64,000 nt of DNA, taken from NCBI GenBank assembly GCA_016209205.1, contig JACQWQ010000061.1, forward strand, positions 46,532 through 110,531. The letters are read 5' to 3'. Made by a program: the position numbers and the translations under genes. Source of the stretch: Chloroflexota bacterium (GTDB lineage: Bacteria > Chloroflexota > Anaerolineae > UBA4142 > SHND01). Positions 16,623 through 25,026 of the stretch are shown piece after piece (position 1 is the stretch's first letter; every line of letters starts with the position of its first letter). The notes beneath the pieces are model-generated. The model made no database searches. It was not told the origin of the DNA and worked only from the letters and a program-made list of their open reading frames with translations.

Positions 16623-17660
16623 ATGCGTAAAACAAATTCGAACGCAATAAGACAAGACGCGTTATTTTCCGCGCCGATTATTGCAGGAAATGCGCCAGAA
16701 AATGGCGCGACGACAGAACGATTACCGCGTCTTGATCTGGCTCAAGAACTGCGCGCAAAAATTCTTTCATTCTGCCGTTTGAAACGCGGTGAGGTTTGGC
16801 AAGACCCCGTGCGTGGACATCGGGTTGGTGTTTTGGACGCGACCCAACGCGCGGAGGTTGAAAAAATCATGCAAGGCGCCCCAGCGCGGCTTGTGCTCAA
16901 CGATCCTCCTTATAACGTGCCAGTGGGTAATGCGAATACGGCGAATCTGTCCAAAATTGATCTGGCAACCTATCTGGAATTTTCGCGGCGGTGGGTGGAA
17001 AACGCGCGGGAAGCTCTGGACGAGGACGCACATTTTTACGTTTGGCTTGGCGCGGATGTGTCCGATAATTTTCAGCCGTTGCCCGATTTCATGATCATGA
17101 TGCGCGAATATCCTGAATTGCGTCCGCGCAATCTGATTACCATGCGGAATCAACGCGGTTACGGCACGCAAAAAAATTGGATGTGGGTGCGGCAAGAATT
17201 GTTGTACTATGTCAAAGGGAATCCGCAATTTAACGTCGAAGCGGAATACACGGACATTCCCAAAATTCTGCGTGGCTATTACAAAAAGGTAAATGGGCGG
17301 CTCACAGAAAATTTGGAACGCAGCAAATCCGAAAATATCCGCGCAGGCAATGTGTGGGTGGACATTCAACAGGTGTTTTATCGGATGGAAGAAAACGTCT
17401 CGGGCTGCTACGCGCAAAAACCGTTAAAAGCGATTGAACGAATCTTGCAAGCCAGCACGAATACGCATGAGCTGGTTGGAGATTTTTTTGCGCATTCGGG
17501 GACGACGCTGATTGCGGGCGAACGACTCGGACGATGTGTTTATACATTCGATCTGGACCCCATCTTTGCTGAAATCACAATCCGGCGTTTAGAACACTAT
17601 CGCGCGACCGGCAAGACAGGTTGGCAGTGGGAGAATCCGTTTCCTGAAATCGAAAAATGA
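16623..17660 (+). CDS. Type II DNA methyltransferase (N4-cytosine/N6-adenine)
   Basis: A 345-residue beta-class-like enzyme. The catalytic motif NDPPYNVP is near residue 95 and precedes motif I FFAHSGTTLIAGERLGR near 282, followed by TFDLDP. The order DPPY before FxGxGT-like is that of beta-type and related methyltransferases. The stop overlaps the endonuclease start (ATGA), so the two are translationally coupled, as is usual for R-M pairs. Specificity cannot be read from the sequence. Confidence 0.9.
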   Translation: MRKTNSNAIRQDALFSAPIIAGNAPENGATTERLPRLDLAQELRAKILSFCRLKRGEVWQDPVRGHRVGVLDATQRAEVEKIMQGAPARLVLNDPPYNVPVGNANTANLSKIDLATYLEFSRRWVENAREALDEDAHFYVWLGADVSDNFQPLPDFMIMMREYPELRPRNLITMRNQRGYGTQKNWMWVRQELLYYVKGNPQFNVEAEYTDIPKILRGYYKKVNGRLTENLERSKSENIRAGNVWVDIQQVFYRMEENVSGCYAQKPLKAIERILQASTNTHELVGDFFAHSGTTLIAGERLGRCVYTFDLDPIFAEITIRRLEHYRATGKTGWQWENPFPEIEK

Positions 17661-18367
17661 CAATACATGATTTGCGCGTGTATTTAGAGCGCCTCGCTGC
17701 AACACTAGAACGGAAAGACCAGAAATTGCTGCAAGCTCGTTTGAACAGTTTGGTTTCCGTATTTCCATTCAACGAGTACGAGTTCATTCTGACGTTTCTT
17801 GTTGATCGCCGCGCGCTTTCGTTTCGTGAATACGAAAAACTACGCGCAAATTATGTTTCCGCTAATCGCTATCTTGGGCTATTTGGTCTAGCGCCGCGCG
17901 TCTTTGGACAAATTTGGGGCGAACAACATTTACAGGATATTGAGCCGCGTTTTCAAAAACCGTCACGTTCGCTTGATCCGAACTACGTGGGACAATACGA
18001 TTTGTGGTTTGAAGGAGTGCGCGTTGAGGTGAAAGCTGCGCGCGCGATTCACACAAAACAGCGCGGCACGCTCAGTTCGAAAGCATTGCCCTTCAATTCA
18101 TCCGAGCCATTCTGGATGAACTTTCAGCAGTTGAAACTCGACGTCTGCGATGTTTTTGTTTTTATTGGCGTGTGGGTGGATCAAATCGCATATTGGGTCA
18201 TATCGAACGCGCAAGTGAAAACGAATCAATACTTGAGTCATCAGCATCGTGGCGGAATCGAATATCAAATCGGCGTCACGAACAAAAATATGTCGGCGTT
18301 TGATGTATACTTGACAACGCCACAAGAAATGGCGAATGTAGTAATTGCCAAGTACAATGAGCTATGA
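17657..18367 (+). CDS. Probable type II restriction endonuclease (PD-(D/E)xK)
   Basis: A 236-residue protein. The segment VGQYDLWFEGVRVEVKAARA gives D115 and E124-V-K126, a good PD-(D/E)xK nuclease core (D-x8-ExK), with a downstream Q (NFQQLKLDVCD). No transmembrane segment. It overlaps the methyltransferase stop by 4 nt and the next methyltransferase start by 4 nt, strongly indicating the cognate endonuclease. No specific restriction family recognised. Confidence 0.75.
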   Translation: MTIHDLRVYLERLAATLERKDQKLLQARLNSLVSVFPFNEYEFILTFLVDRRALSFREYEKLRANYVSANRYLGLFGLAPRVFGQIWGEQHLQDIEPRFQKPSRSLDPNYVGQYDLWFEGVRVEVKAARAIHTKQRGTLSSKALPFNSSEPFWMNFQQLKLDVCDVFVFIGVWVDQIAYWVISNAQVKTNQYLSHQHRGGIEYQIGVTNKNMSAFDVYLTTPQEMANVVIAKYNEL

Positions 18368-18963
18368 CCGCAGGCAGAAAATTTATTGGCACGACGCAGG
18401 ATTGGGGTACACCGCCCAAATACGTAAATGCTATCCGCGAATTTTTTGGCGGCGTGATTCATCTCGACCCATGCTCGAATCCCCATTCGATTGTGCGAGC
18501 AGAAGTCGAATACATGCTGCCCAAGCAAGACGGCTTGAAGGCATCGTGGGATTTCCCGACGATCTATGTGAATCCGCCCTATGGCATTGACCAAAAACAC
18601 GGCACTTCAATCAAGCATTGGTTAGCGCACTGCGAACACGCCCACCGTGTTTACGGTGCTGAAGTGATTGCGCTCGTGCCCGTAGCGACAAACACAGGGC
18701 ACTGGAAAAAATATGTGTTTGGCAAAGCAACCGCGATTTGTTTTTTATACGACACGCGCCTGCGTTTTCTAGTGAACGGTCAAGACGGCGGCAAGGGTGC
18801 GCCAATGTCCTGCGCGTTGATTTATTGGGGCAATGATTTTGAACGGTTCTCGAAAATGTTCACGCGGTTTGGGGCGGTGGTGAATATCGAAAATTTGCGC
18901 GGGGTGCGGATTGGGGAGAGCGAAGGAGAGAAGCGACAGATAGAGATGGCGTTGGCAGTTTGA
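18364..18963 (+). CDS. Phage-type N6-adenine DNA methyltransferase, copy 2
   Basis: 199 residues, nearly identical to copy 1 (16008-16607), differing at scattered positions such as HSIVRAEVEY versus YSIVHAQVEY and DFERFSKMF versus DAERFSKIF. The active site NPPYG is kept. The start ATG overlaps the endonuclease stop. Because the substitutions look mostly conservative and the frame is intact, both copies are likely active and kept by selection. Confidence 0.88.
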   Translation: MTAGRKFIGTTQDWGTPPKYVNAIREFFGGVIHLDPCSNPHSIVRAEVEYMLPKQDGLKASWDFPTIYVNPPYGIDQKHGTSIKHWLAHCEHAHRVYGAEVIALVPVATNTGHWKKYVFGKATAICFLYDTRLRFLVNGQDGGKGAPMSCALIYWGNDFERFSKMFTRFGAVVNIENLRGVRIGESEGEKRQIEMALAV

Positions 18964-18986
18964 TCCAACGCAGAAGGAGAACAAAA

Positions 18987-19691
18987 ATGGATAATTTGAA
19001 AAATGGTATTGCTCTCATCGGGATCGGAATCATCGTAGGCGCGATCATTATTTGGGCGCTGTTTACTCAAGGATATATTGTAACGCAGATATCGATTGGT
19101 CCATTTGCATTGGGTGTCCCGGTACCGACCCCGCCTTTAGTTCCTTCACCCGCACAACCTGCTCTGGATTCCGTTATTTCACATTGGGAGTTCGGTGATC
19201 TGATTTATCAGGAAGATTTCGAGGATGAGGTGGCGAATGGATGGACAACTGAATACGGTAGTTTTGAAATTGTAAAGCTGCCTGATGGGAATCGAGTCTG
19301 GCGTACAAGCAACGATGGTTATGCAACGATGACTTTGCCTGTCAATACAAGTGACTATGCGCTCCAGGCCAAAGTAACCGAAGTTTCGGGAAGTAGAGGG
19401 CTGGGTGTTTTACATATTCGGGTAAAGAGCGGAAGCCCATGTCCTGCAAGTTATGAATCTTATTTTTCAACATTCGATGGTTGGCTCTCATTGGTGGAAC
19501 ATGACGTATCCTGTGCTGAAATTGGAGGGCAGGGCGGATTTGCTGGTGGTTATAAATCTAACCTTTTGAATGGAACTCCGTACACAATTAGATTGGGAGC
19601 TAAGGGACAAGAGATACAATCATTCATCGTCATTGGCCGCGGAGAGGTGTTGTTTCAATCAATCACGTTGACAGTCAACGCAATCCATTAG
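18987..19691 (+). CDS. Membrane-anchored protein with LamG-like domain
   Basis: Start chosen at 18987, behind an AAGGAG site. Residues 5-33 form a transmembrane anchor. A proline-rich linker (PVPTPPLVPSPAQP) leads to a jelly-roll-like exterior domain beginning YQEDFEDEVANGWTTEYGSF, which resembles the DUF1080/concanavalin-like domains of Chloroflexota surface proteins. Base use is AT-richer than in neighbours, as in the R-M island. Its last codons overlap a DUF3800-like fragment in another frame. Confidence 0.65.
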   Translation: MDNLKNGIALIGIGIIVGAIIIWALFTQGYIVTQISIGPFALGVPVPTPPLVPSPAQPALDSVISHWEFGDLIYQEDFEDEVANGWTTEYGSFEIVKLPDGNRVWRTSNDGYATMTLPVNTSDYALQAKVTEVSGSRGLGVLHIRVKSGSPCPASYESYFSTFDGWLSLVEHDVSCAEIGGQGGFAGGYKSNLLNGTPYTIRLGAKGQEIQSFIVIGRGEVLFQSITLTVNAIH

Positions 19692-19861
19692 TCCAGTTGG
19701 CAGATTTTGTCGCAGGTTGTGTGTACGCTTGGGATAGCGCGCAAGAGGAAAGATATCGCTTCATCGAAAACAAATTTCGCAGCGTAACCAAGAAACAATG
19801 GCGCGAAATCAAAGCCGCGTGGATGGAATCGAACAAACAAAAAACGAAGCCCCCAGAGTGA
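19679..19861 (+). pseudogene. DUF3800-like C-terminal fragment
   Basis: In the frame shifted from the preceding stop, 60 codons read NPLVQLADFVAGCVYAW and continue to a normal stop. LQLADFVAG is the C-terminal motif of DUF3800 proteins (RNase H-like, common beside mobile and defence genes). The rest of the gene is missing, replaced by the LamG-like gene. It marks the right edge of the island. Confidence 0.6.
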
Positions 19862-20030
19862 GACGCTCCACTCGATGAAATCCGGAGATTTCACAAGTGG
19901 GAAGGGTGGATCAACCACCTTCCTCTCCAAACTGGATTTACGCTTCGTTTGAACATAGTATAGTCGTTTTTCATGATGTTGGCAAACGGAATTCTGTAAC
20001 GAATTCTTATCGGTTCTTACGAGTCTAACC
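19862..20030. other. Intergenic region before the GH13 gene
   Basis: 170 bp with a hairpin GGAAGGGTGG-ATCAA-CCACCTTCC near 19899-19922, a possible terminator or repeat, and no other recognisable feature. Confidence 0.45.
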
Positions 20031-23000
20031 ATGCCCGAATTTAGCTTTCACATCTCCCGCGCCGCGCGCGCCAAATATCAAGTTGACGATTCATTGTTTT
20101 CACTACGCGGCGCCGTCGTTTTTGCGAATTTTTATTCCGCGCGTTTGCTGGCGCAAAAAATAAATCAGGCGCGTGATATTGTGCGCAATCCCGACCAAGC
20201 GGTGCAGGCGGGCGAACTCAACGCGCTCGGACTGATTCACGAAATTTTGCATTTCATTCTCCAGCAGTATCGCCAACAGCGCGGCGGTGTGATGGCGCAA
20301 GCCATCGCGACGTTGAACGCTCAAGTCGGCGCGGACGCGGTGGAGACCACACTGCAAAAATTCGTTGACGAGTTTCCACCGCTCCCCGTCTATCGCGGCG
20401 AACAGACCATCCTCGAATATCTGAACGGCAGCAGCGACAATATCCCCAACCGCGAAATCGTCGTTCAAGAAATGGTGCTCGTGTGGCTGCAAAACCAAAA
20501 TCCCGCCGCCGCGCCGTTCAAGGAATTGTTTGACGATTCCGCCCTCCTGCGTCAGACCGCGTATCCCGTCATCCTGCAAAACTTGCGCGGCTTTTTTGCC
20601 GCGCAAGAAGTGTTCGGGCCTGACCGTCAAACGTTGTTCGACGTACTGCGCGCGCCGTTTATGCAAGCGCAGGGTTCGTTGAGCGCGCAGTTGGATTTCA
20701 TGCTCTATCGTTGGAGCGCGCTCGCGGGACGCTTTGACGTGTCGCGTTTTGTCGCGCGCGTCCTCAGCGGCTTGCAGATGATTCAAGAAGAGCAGAAATT
20801 TTTGTGGCAGCAGACGCAGCCGTTCGGGGGGGGGGGCTTTACGGCGACCACGCCGCCTGTGCCAGTCTTTCACCGCGAGTTCGTCAAACACGTGGACGCG
20901 GCGACGGGCAAAGAAATTTGGTTCGAACCGGAACCGGAACAATTCAGCATGGACTTGGATTGGATGCCGAATCTGGTGCTGCTCGCGAAATCCACGTACG
21001 TGTGGCTCGACCAGCTCTCGAAAAAATACGGGCGTGCAATCACGACCCTCGACGCCATTCCCGACGAGGAACTCGACGAACTGCGCCAGCGCGGCATCAC
21101 CGGTTTGTGGTTCATTGGCGTGTGGGAACGCAGCAAGGCGTCCGCCAAAATCAAACATGCGTTGGGCAACACGGGGGCGATTGCGTCGGCGTATTCGTTG
21201 TACGATTATGAAATCGCGCAAGAAATTGGCGGGACGGATGCGTTGAATCAATTGAAAGAACGCGCGTGGAAACGCGGCATTCGCCTCGCGTCGGACATGG
21301 TGCCGAATCATACGGGGATTGATTCGCGCTGGGTGATGGAACATCCCGAATGGTTCATCCAAAGCAGCGTGCCGCCATATCCCGCGTATCAATTCAGCGG
21401 CGCGGATTTGTCGTCCGACCCGCGCGTGACGGTTCAAATCGAAGACCATTATTGGGACAAGGCCGACGCGGCAGTGGTATTCAAACGCTACGACCACCAG
21501 ACGGGCGACACGCGTTATATTTATCACGGCAACGACGGCACGAGTTTTCCGTGGAACGATACCGCGCAGTTGAATTATTTATTGCCGCAAGTGCGCGAGC
21601 AAGTGATTCAAACTATTCTGCGCGTCGCGCGCCTCACGCCTGTCATTCGTTTCGATGCCGCCATGACGCTCGCGAAAAAACATTACGAACGGTTGTGGTT
21701 TCCGACGCCGGGCGAAACGAATACGATTCCATCACGGGGCGAATACGCGATGACCAAAGCGGAATTTGACGCGGCAATGCCCGAAGAATTTTGGCGCGAA
21801 GTGGTGGACCGCGTCGCGGCGGAAGCGCCCGATACGCTGCTGCTCGCCGAAGCGTTTTGGTTGATGGAAGGATATTTCGTGCGCACGCTCGGCATGCACC
21901 GCGTCTACAACAGCGCGTTCATGCACATGCTGCGCGACGAAAAAAATCTGGAATATCGGCTCGTCATCAAAAACACCCTCGAGTTCGATCCCGAAGTGTT
22001 GAAACGCTATGTCAATTTCATGAACAACCCCGACGAACGGACGGCGGTAGACCAATTCGGCAAAGGGGATAAATACTTTGGCGTGTGCGTGATGATGGCG
22101 ACGATGCCCGGCTTGCCCATGTTCGGGCACGGACAAATCGAAGGATTCACCGAACGCTACGGCATGGAATTCAAAAGCGCGATGCTGGACGAAACACCCG
22201 ATGCGTGGTTGATGGAACGGCACGCGCGAGAAATTTATCCGCTGCTGCACAGACGCTATTTGTTTGCCGGCGTCGAAAGCTTTTTGCTGTATGACGTGTA
22301 CAAATCCGACGGCGCGGTGGAGGAAAATGTATTTGCCTATTCCAACCGGGTTGGAAACCAAGCCGCGCTGGTCGCGTACAACAATTCGTTCACCGAAGCG
22401 CACGGCGTGATCCAGATGTCCGCCGCGTTCCGCGACAAAACACAAGACGAATTGGTCCAGCGCACTCTCGCCGACGGTTTGAACTTGCGCGACGACGAAA
22501 ATACATTTGTGATTTTCCGTGACGCGATCCGTAGTAATGAATTCATTCGTTCCGCGCGTGACCTGATCCAAAACGGTTTGGATCTTGCACTCGGCGCGTA
22601 CAAGTACGTCGTCTATCTCGATTTCCGTCAGGTGCAAGACACTCCCGACCGCGCGTACGCACGGTTGCACGATCGGTTACACGGGCGCGGCGTGTCGAGC
22701 ATCGAGGGCGCGCGGCGCGAAATGAATCTCGAACCATTGCACAAGGCGTTTCGGGAGTTGGTGAAGGAAATAAGGGAAATAGGGCAAGAGAGGGCGGAGA
22801 GGGCGGAGAAGGCGGAGAAGGCGGAGAAGGCGGAGAGGGCGGAGAGGGCAGAGAAGGCGGAGAGGGCGGAGAGGGCGGAGAGGGCGGAGAGGGCGGAGAA
22901 GGCGGAGAGGGCGGAGGCGGGACTAAAGGAACGGGCGGCGGCTTTTGCGCGTGCGGTCAATGCGTGGAACGAAACGAACGTGGACGAAAACGCGTTTGCC

Positions 23001-23813
23001 CAAGCCCTGACAGAGGCGCTGCAAAATGTTGCACAGGTGAACGCCCTGCCCACCGCGTTCAAGCGTCCCGCGAAAAAGTTGCGGGTTGCACTGGAGGGTC
23101 TGCAATCGCGGCTCGATCAGACGACACGCGACGGCTTGACCGCATTTGCCTTGGCGCGGACGATGGAAATCTTTGCGCCGGAAAAGAATGGGACGCAAGT
23201 CGCCACATGGCTCGACGAATGGCAGCTGGGGGGTTTGATCGGCGAAGCATTGCGCGACGCGGGCGCGGATGAGGCACGCGCGTGGCAAATCGTTTCGCTC
23301 ATTCGCATCGCGCTGCAACATCCACACTTGCAAGCCGCCGAGACCTTGTTTGCGCAGACCGATACGGCGCGTTTTCTCAACGTCAACAAATTCAACGACG
23401 TGGTGTGGTTCAACAAAGAATCCTTCGAGACGCTGTTGAACTGGTACGCGGTCGTCGGCGCGTTCCAAATCCTGCGCGAGGCAAAATCTCCGAGAGCGCG
23501 GAGCGCCGCATTCGTCAAGCAGCACGAAACGCTGCAAATCTTGCGCGCCGCGCACGAGCAATCCGAATATCAAGTGGAAAAATTATTGGCCGCGCTGCCC
23601 AAGCCGCAAAAAAAGCAGAGTGTTCGCGCCGAACCAACGCTCCCAGTACGAGTCAAAACGGGCGTCAAAGCAAAAACGAAAAACCTAGTGCCCAAGACCA
23701 GAGGGGCAGCGAAAAAACAAACGGCTGCCAAACCGAAAGCAAAAGCCAAGACAACGCACACCCGCCGACGCAAACCCAACGCGAGAGGAGCATCCGATGG
23801 AAACACCAAATGA
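20031..23813 (+). CDS. GH13 alpha-amylase-family protein, 1260 residues
   Basis: A large cytosolic protein (no signal peptide). After an unfamiliar 330-residue N-terminal region, a GH13 catalytic barrel is seen from about residue 340: MVPNHTG (region I), VIRFDAAM near 540 (nucleophile Asp), LLLAEAFW near 605 (acid/base Glu) and FMNNPDERT near 665 (third Asp, NPD instead of NHD). This suggests a glucan- or trehalose-related transferase or hydrolase. A 9-bp tandem tract encodes about 14 AE(R/K) repeats at residues 919-963, then a helical domain and a lysine-rich tail. An 11-G run occurs at 20826-20836. Confidence 0.8.
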   Translation: MPEFSFHISRAARAKYQVDDSLFSLRGAVVFANFYSARLLAQKINQARDIVRNPDQAVQAGELNALGLIHEILHFILQQYRQQRGGVMAQAIATLNAQVGADAVETTLQKFVDEFPPLPVYRGEQTILEYLNGSSDNIPNREIVVQEMVLVWLQNQNPAAAPFKELFDDSALLRQTAYPVILQNLRGFFAAQEVFGPDRQTLFDVLRAPFMQAQGSLSAQLDFMLYRWSALAGRFDVSRFVARVLSGLQMIQEEQKFLWQQTQPFGGGGFTATTPPVPVFHREFVKHVDAATGKEIWFEPEPEQFSMDLDWMPNLVLLAKSTYVWLDQLSKKYGRAITTLDAIPDEELDELRQRGITGLWFIGVWERSKASAKIKHALGNTGAIASAYSLYDYEIAQEIGGTDALNQLKERAWKRGIRLASDMVPNHTGIDSRWVMEHPEWFIQSSVPPYPAYQFSGADLSSDPRVTVQIEDHYWDKADAAVVFKRYDHQTGDTRYIYHGNDGTSFPWNDTAQLNYLLPQVREQVIQTILRVARLTPVIRFDAAMTLAKKHYERLWFPTPGETNTIPSRGEYAMTKAEFDAAMPEEFWREVVDRVAAEAPDTLLLAEAFWLMEGYFVRTLGMHRVYNSAFMHMLRDEKNLEYRLVIKNTLEFDPEVLKRYVNFMNNPDERTAVDQFGKGDKYFGVCVMMATMPGLPMFGHGQIEGFTERYGMEFKSAMLDETPDAWLMERHAREIYPLLHRRYLFAGVESFLLYDVYKSDGAVEENVFAYSNRVGNQAALVAYNNSFTEAHGVIQMSAAFRDKTQDELVQRTLADGLNLRDDENTFVIFRDAIRSNEFIRSARDLIQNGLDLALGAYKYVVYLDFRQVQDTPDRAYARLHDRLHGRGVSSIEGARREMNLEPLHKAFRELVKEIREIGQERAERAEKAEKAEKAERAERAEKAERAERAERAERAEKAERAEAGLKERAAAFARAVNAWNETNVDENAFAQALTEALQNVAQVNALPTAFKRPAKKLRVALEGLQSRLDQTTRDGLTAFALARTMEIFAPEKNGTQVATWLDEWQLGGLIGEALRDAGADEARAWQIVSLIRIALQHPHLQAAETLFAQTDTARFLNVNKFNDVVWFNKESFETLLNWYAVVGAFQILREAKSPRARSAAFVKQHETLQILRAAHEQSEYQVEKLLAALPKPQKKQSVRAEPTLPVRVKTGVKAKTKNLVPKTRGAAKKQTAAKPKAKAKTTHTRRRKPNARGASDGNTK
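20826..20836 (+). repeat. Poly-G tract in the GH13 coding sequence
   Basis: Eleven consecutive G residues encode four glycines. Such a run is prone to slipped-strand mutation and would toggle the frame 270 codons into the gene. Confidence 0.9.
22785..22920 (+). repeat. 9-bp in-frame tandem repeat (GAGGCGGAR-type)
   Basis: About 15 units of GAGAGGGCG / GAGAAGGCG run in frame and encode an alternating Ala-Glu-Arg/Lys helix. Unit-number changes would keep the frame and only alter the length of a charged linker between the GH13 barrel and the C-terminal helical domain. Confidence 0.95.
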
Positions 23814-24315
23814 CAAATCCGCGCTCTTGCGCGCAATTCGCGCGTCCCATGCCGAAATGCATCAATATCTCGCCTCGCTCACGCCGGAACAACTCGGCGC
23901 GCCCGTGCTCGACGACGGGTGGTCGGTCAAGGATTCGCTGGCGCACATCAGTGCGTGGGAAAACATGACCATCGGTTGGCTCGAGGCATCGCGGCGCGGC
24001 GAATACGTGCGGCGCTACACCCCCGAGTTTGTGCAAGGCGAAGATGCCGACGAAGGCAACGTAGTGCTGAATGCGTTGAACAATCATCTCTTTCGCCAAA
24101 ACCACCATCGCGCCTGGGACGACGTGCTCGCGGAATTCAACGCCGCGCACGAAAATTTATACCGCGTCGTCGAGCGCATGACGGAAGACGAAATTTTCAA
24201 TCCGACGCGTTTCGCGTGGCGGAAAGGCAGTCCTGCGTTCGACATGATTGCAGGCAACACGTACGACCACTACGCCGAACACATGGACTGGATAAAAAAA
24301 GCATTCCCGGTATAG
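23797..24315 (+). CDS. DinB/ClbS-type four-helix-bundle protein
   Basis: A 172-residue protein starting inside the end of the GH13 gene (17-nt overlap). The pattern LARxSHAEMHQYLASL, then DGWSVKDSLAHISAWE (first metal His), and a final YDHYAEHMDWI (two more His) fit the DinB-like superfamily, ClbS/DfsB subgroup. Members are thiol-dependent transferases, cyclopropane hydrolases or of unknown role. The function here is open. Confidence 0.8.
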   Translation: METPNDKSALLRAIRASHAEMHQYLASLTPEQLGAPVLDDGWSVKDSLAHISAWENMTIGWLEASRRGEYVRRYTPEFVQGEDADEGNVVLNALNNHLFRQNHHRAWDDVLAEFNAAHENLYRVVERMTEDEIFNPTRFAWRKGSPAFDMIAGNTYDHYAEHMDWIKKAFPV

Positions 24316-24341
24316 GCAATGGACTTGCAATTTCCAAGGAA

Positions 24342-24375
24342 AAGAGACCCCGGCGAAATCTCGTCGGGGTCTCTT
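24342..24375. terminator. Bidirectional terminator between convergent genes
   Basis: AAGAGACCCCG and CGGGGTCTCTT form a perfect 11-bp stem around a short loop, between the converging DinB-like and peroxiredoxin genes. It has A-rich and T-rich flanks, suitable for both strands. Confidence 0.85.
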
Positions 24376-24378
24376 GCT

Positions 24379-24858
24379 TTACGCTGCCTGTCGTCCTTTA
24401 CGTTTATTCTCCTTGCCCAAGGTGTCCAACACCTCGTACATTTCTTCCAACTCGGGGTAGTCGCGCATGTTCTCTGCGTAATGGGAGAAGCGGACGCGTC
24501 CTTTTTTGTCCACAATCAGCAGCGCGGGCATGCGCCCGAGTTTCAACAGTTTGACTTCTTGCCCATAGCGGTCCGCGACCACGTGCTTGCTATCCGACAA
24601 ACCGGGGAACGGCATTTGCTCTTTTGCCCAATACAGCTTGAACGCGATCTGGGAATCGGGACCGACGACCAATATCTCCGCGTCGCGTTTTACAAACGCG
24701 TCATAGTGTTGACGCAACTGCGCCAAATGCCTGCGGCAATACGGTCAGGCGAAACCGCGCAAAAAGGACAGCACGATGAATTTCTTGTCGCGGAATTGCG
24801 ACAACCGCACTGTTTCATCGCTCGTATCGGTCAAAACAAAATCCGGCGCAATCTCCAT
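24379..24858 (-). CDS. Candidate selenoprotein, peroxiredoxin-like (UxxC)
   Basis: ATG at 24858 (GGGG site) gives MEIAPDFVLTDTSDETVRLS, the AhpC/TSA start, then KKFIVLSFLRGFA. A TGA at 24747-24745 follows (residue 38), and the frame continues PYCRRHLAQLRQHYD to the end (159 residues). The motif UPYC replaces the CPYC expected in this thioredoxin-fold family, where Sec-containing UxxC members are established. On the RNA, UGAC at the codon pairs with GUCA 34 nt on, and an inner GCC/GGC stem has a G-first loop, a plausible SECIS. It would reduce peroxides or disulfides in the cytosol. Confidence 0.8.
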
Positions 24859-24984
24859 TTGATTCCCCAGCTCCTCGCGCGATGTACGGAACGCCGTTTC
24901 GTTCCCGCCCTACGAATGCTCGAATCGTTCGCCAAACCACGACTTGCCACGACGCGCTTTTTCCGCCCCACGCAAATGCGGAAT

Positions 24985-25026
24985 GGGCAAATCACCATCC
25001 GACCATCCGACCATCCGACCATCCGA
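24985..25026. repeat. Tandem 9-bp repeat (ACCATCCGA)
   Basis: Four units of GACCATCCG precede the end of the CrtC/AttH-like gene, forming most of the short gap to the peroxiredoxin-like gene. Confidence 0.85.

Noticed and set aside
16008..19861. Prophage, suggested by phage-type Dam methylases
   Set aside because: No integrase, capsid, terminase or lysis gene and no attachment repeats were seen. An R-M island explains the content.
20103..21527. Long minus-strand open frame (474 codons) opposite the GH13 gene, and another at 21732-22670
   Set aside because: Both lie antisense to a protein with clear GH13 catalytic motifs. Their products are His/Arg-rich with no domain, the usual shadow of GC-rich coding sequence.
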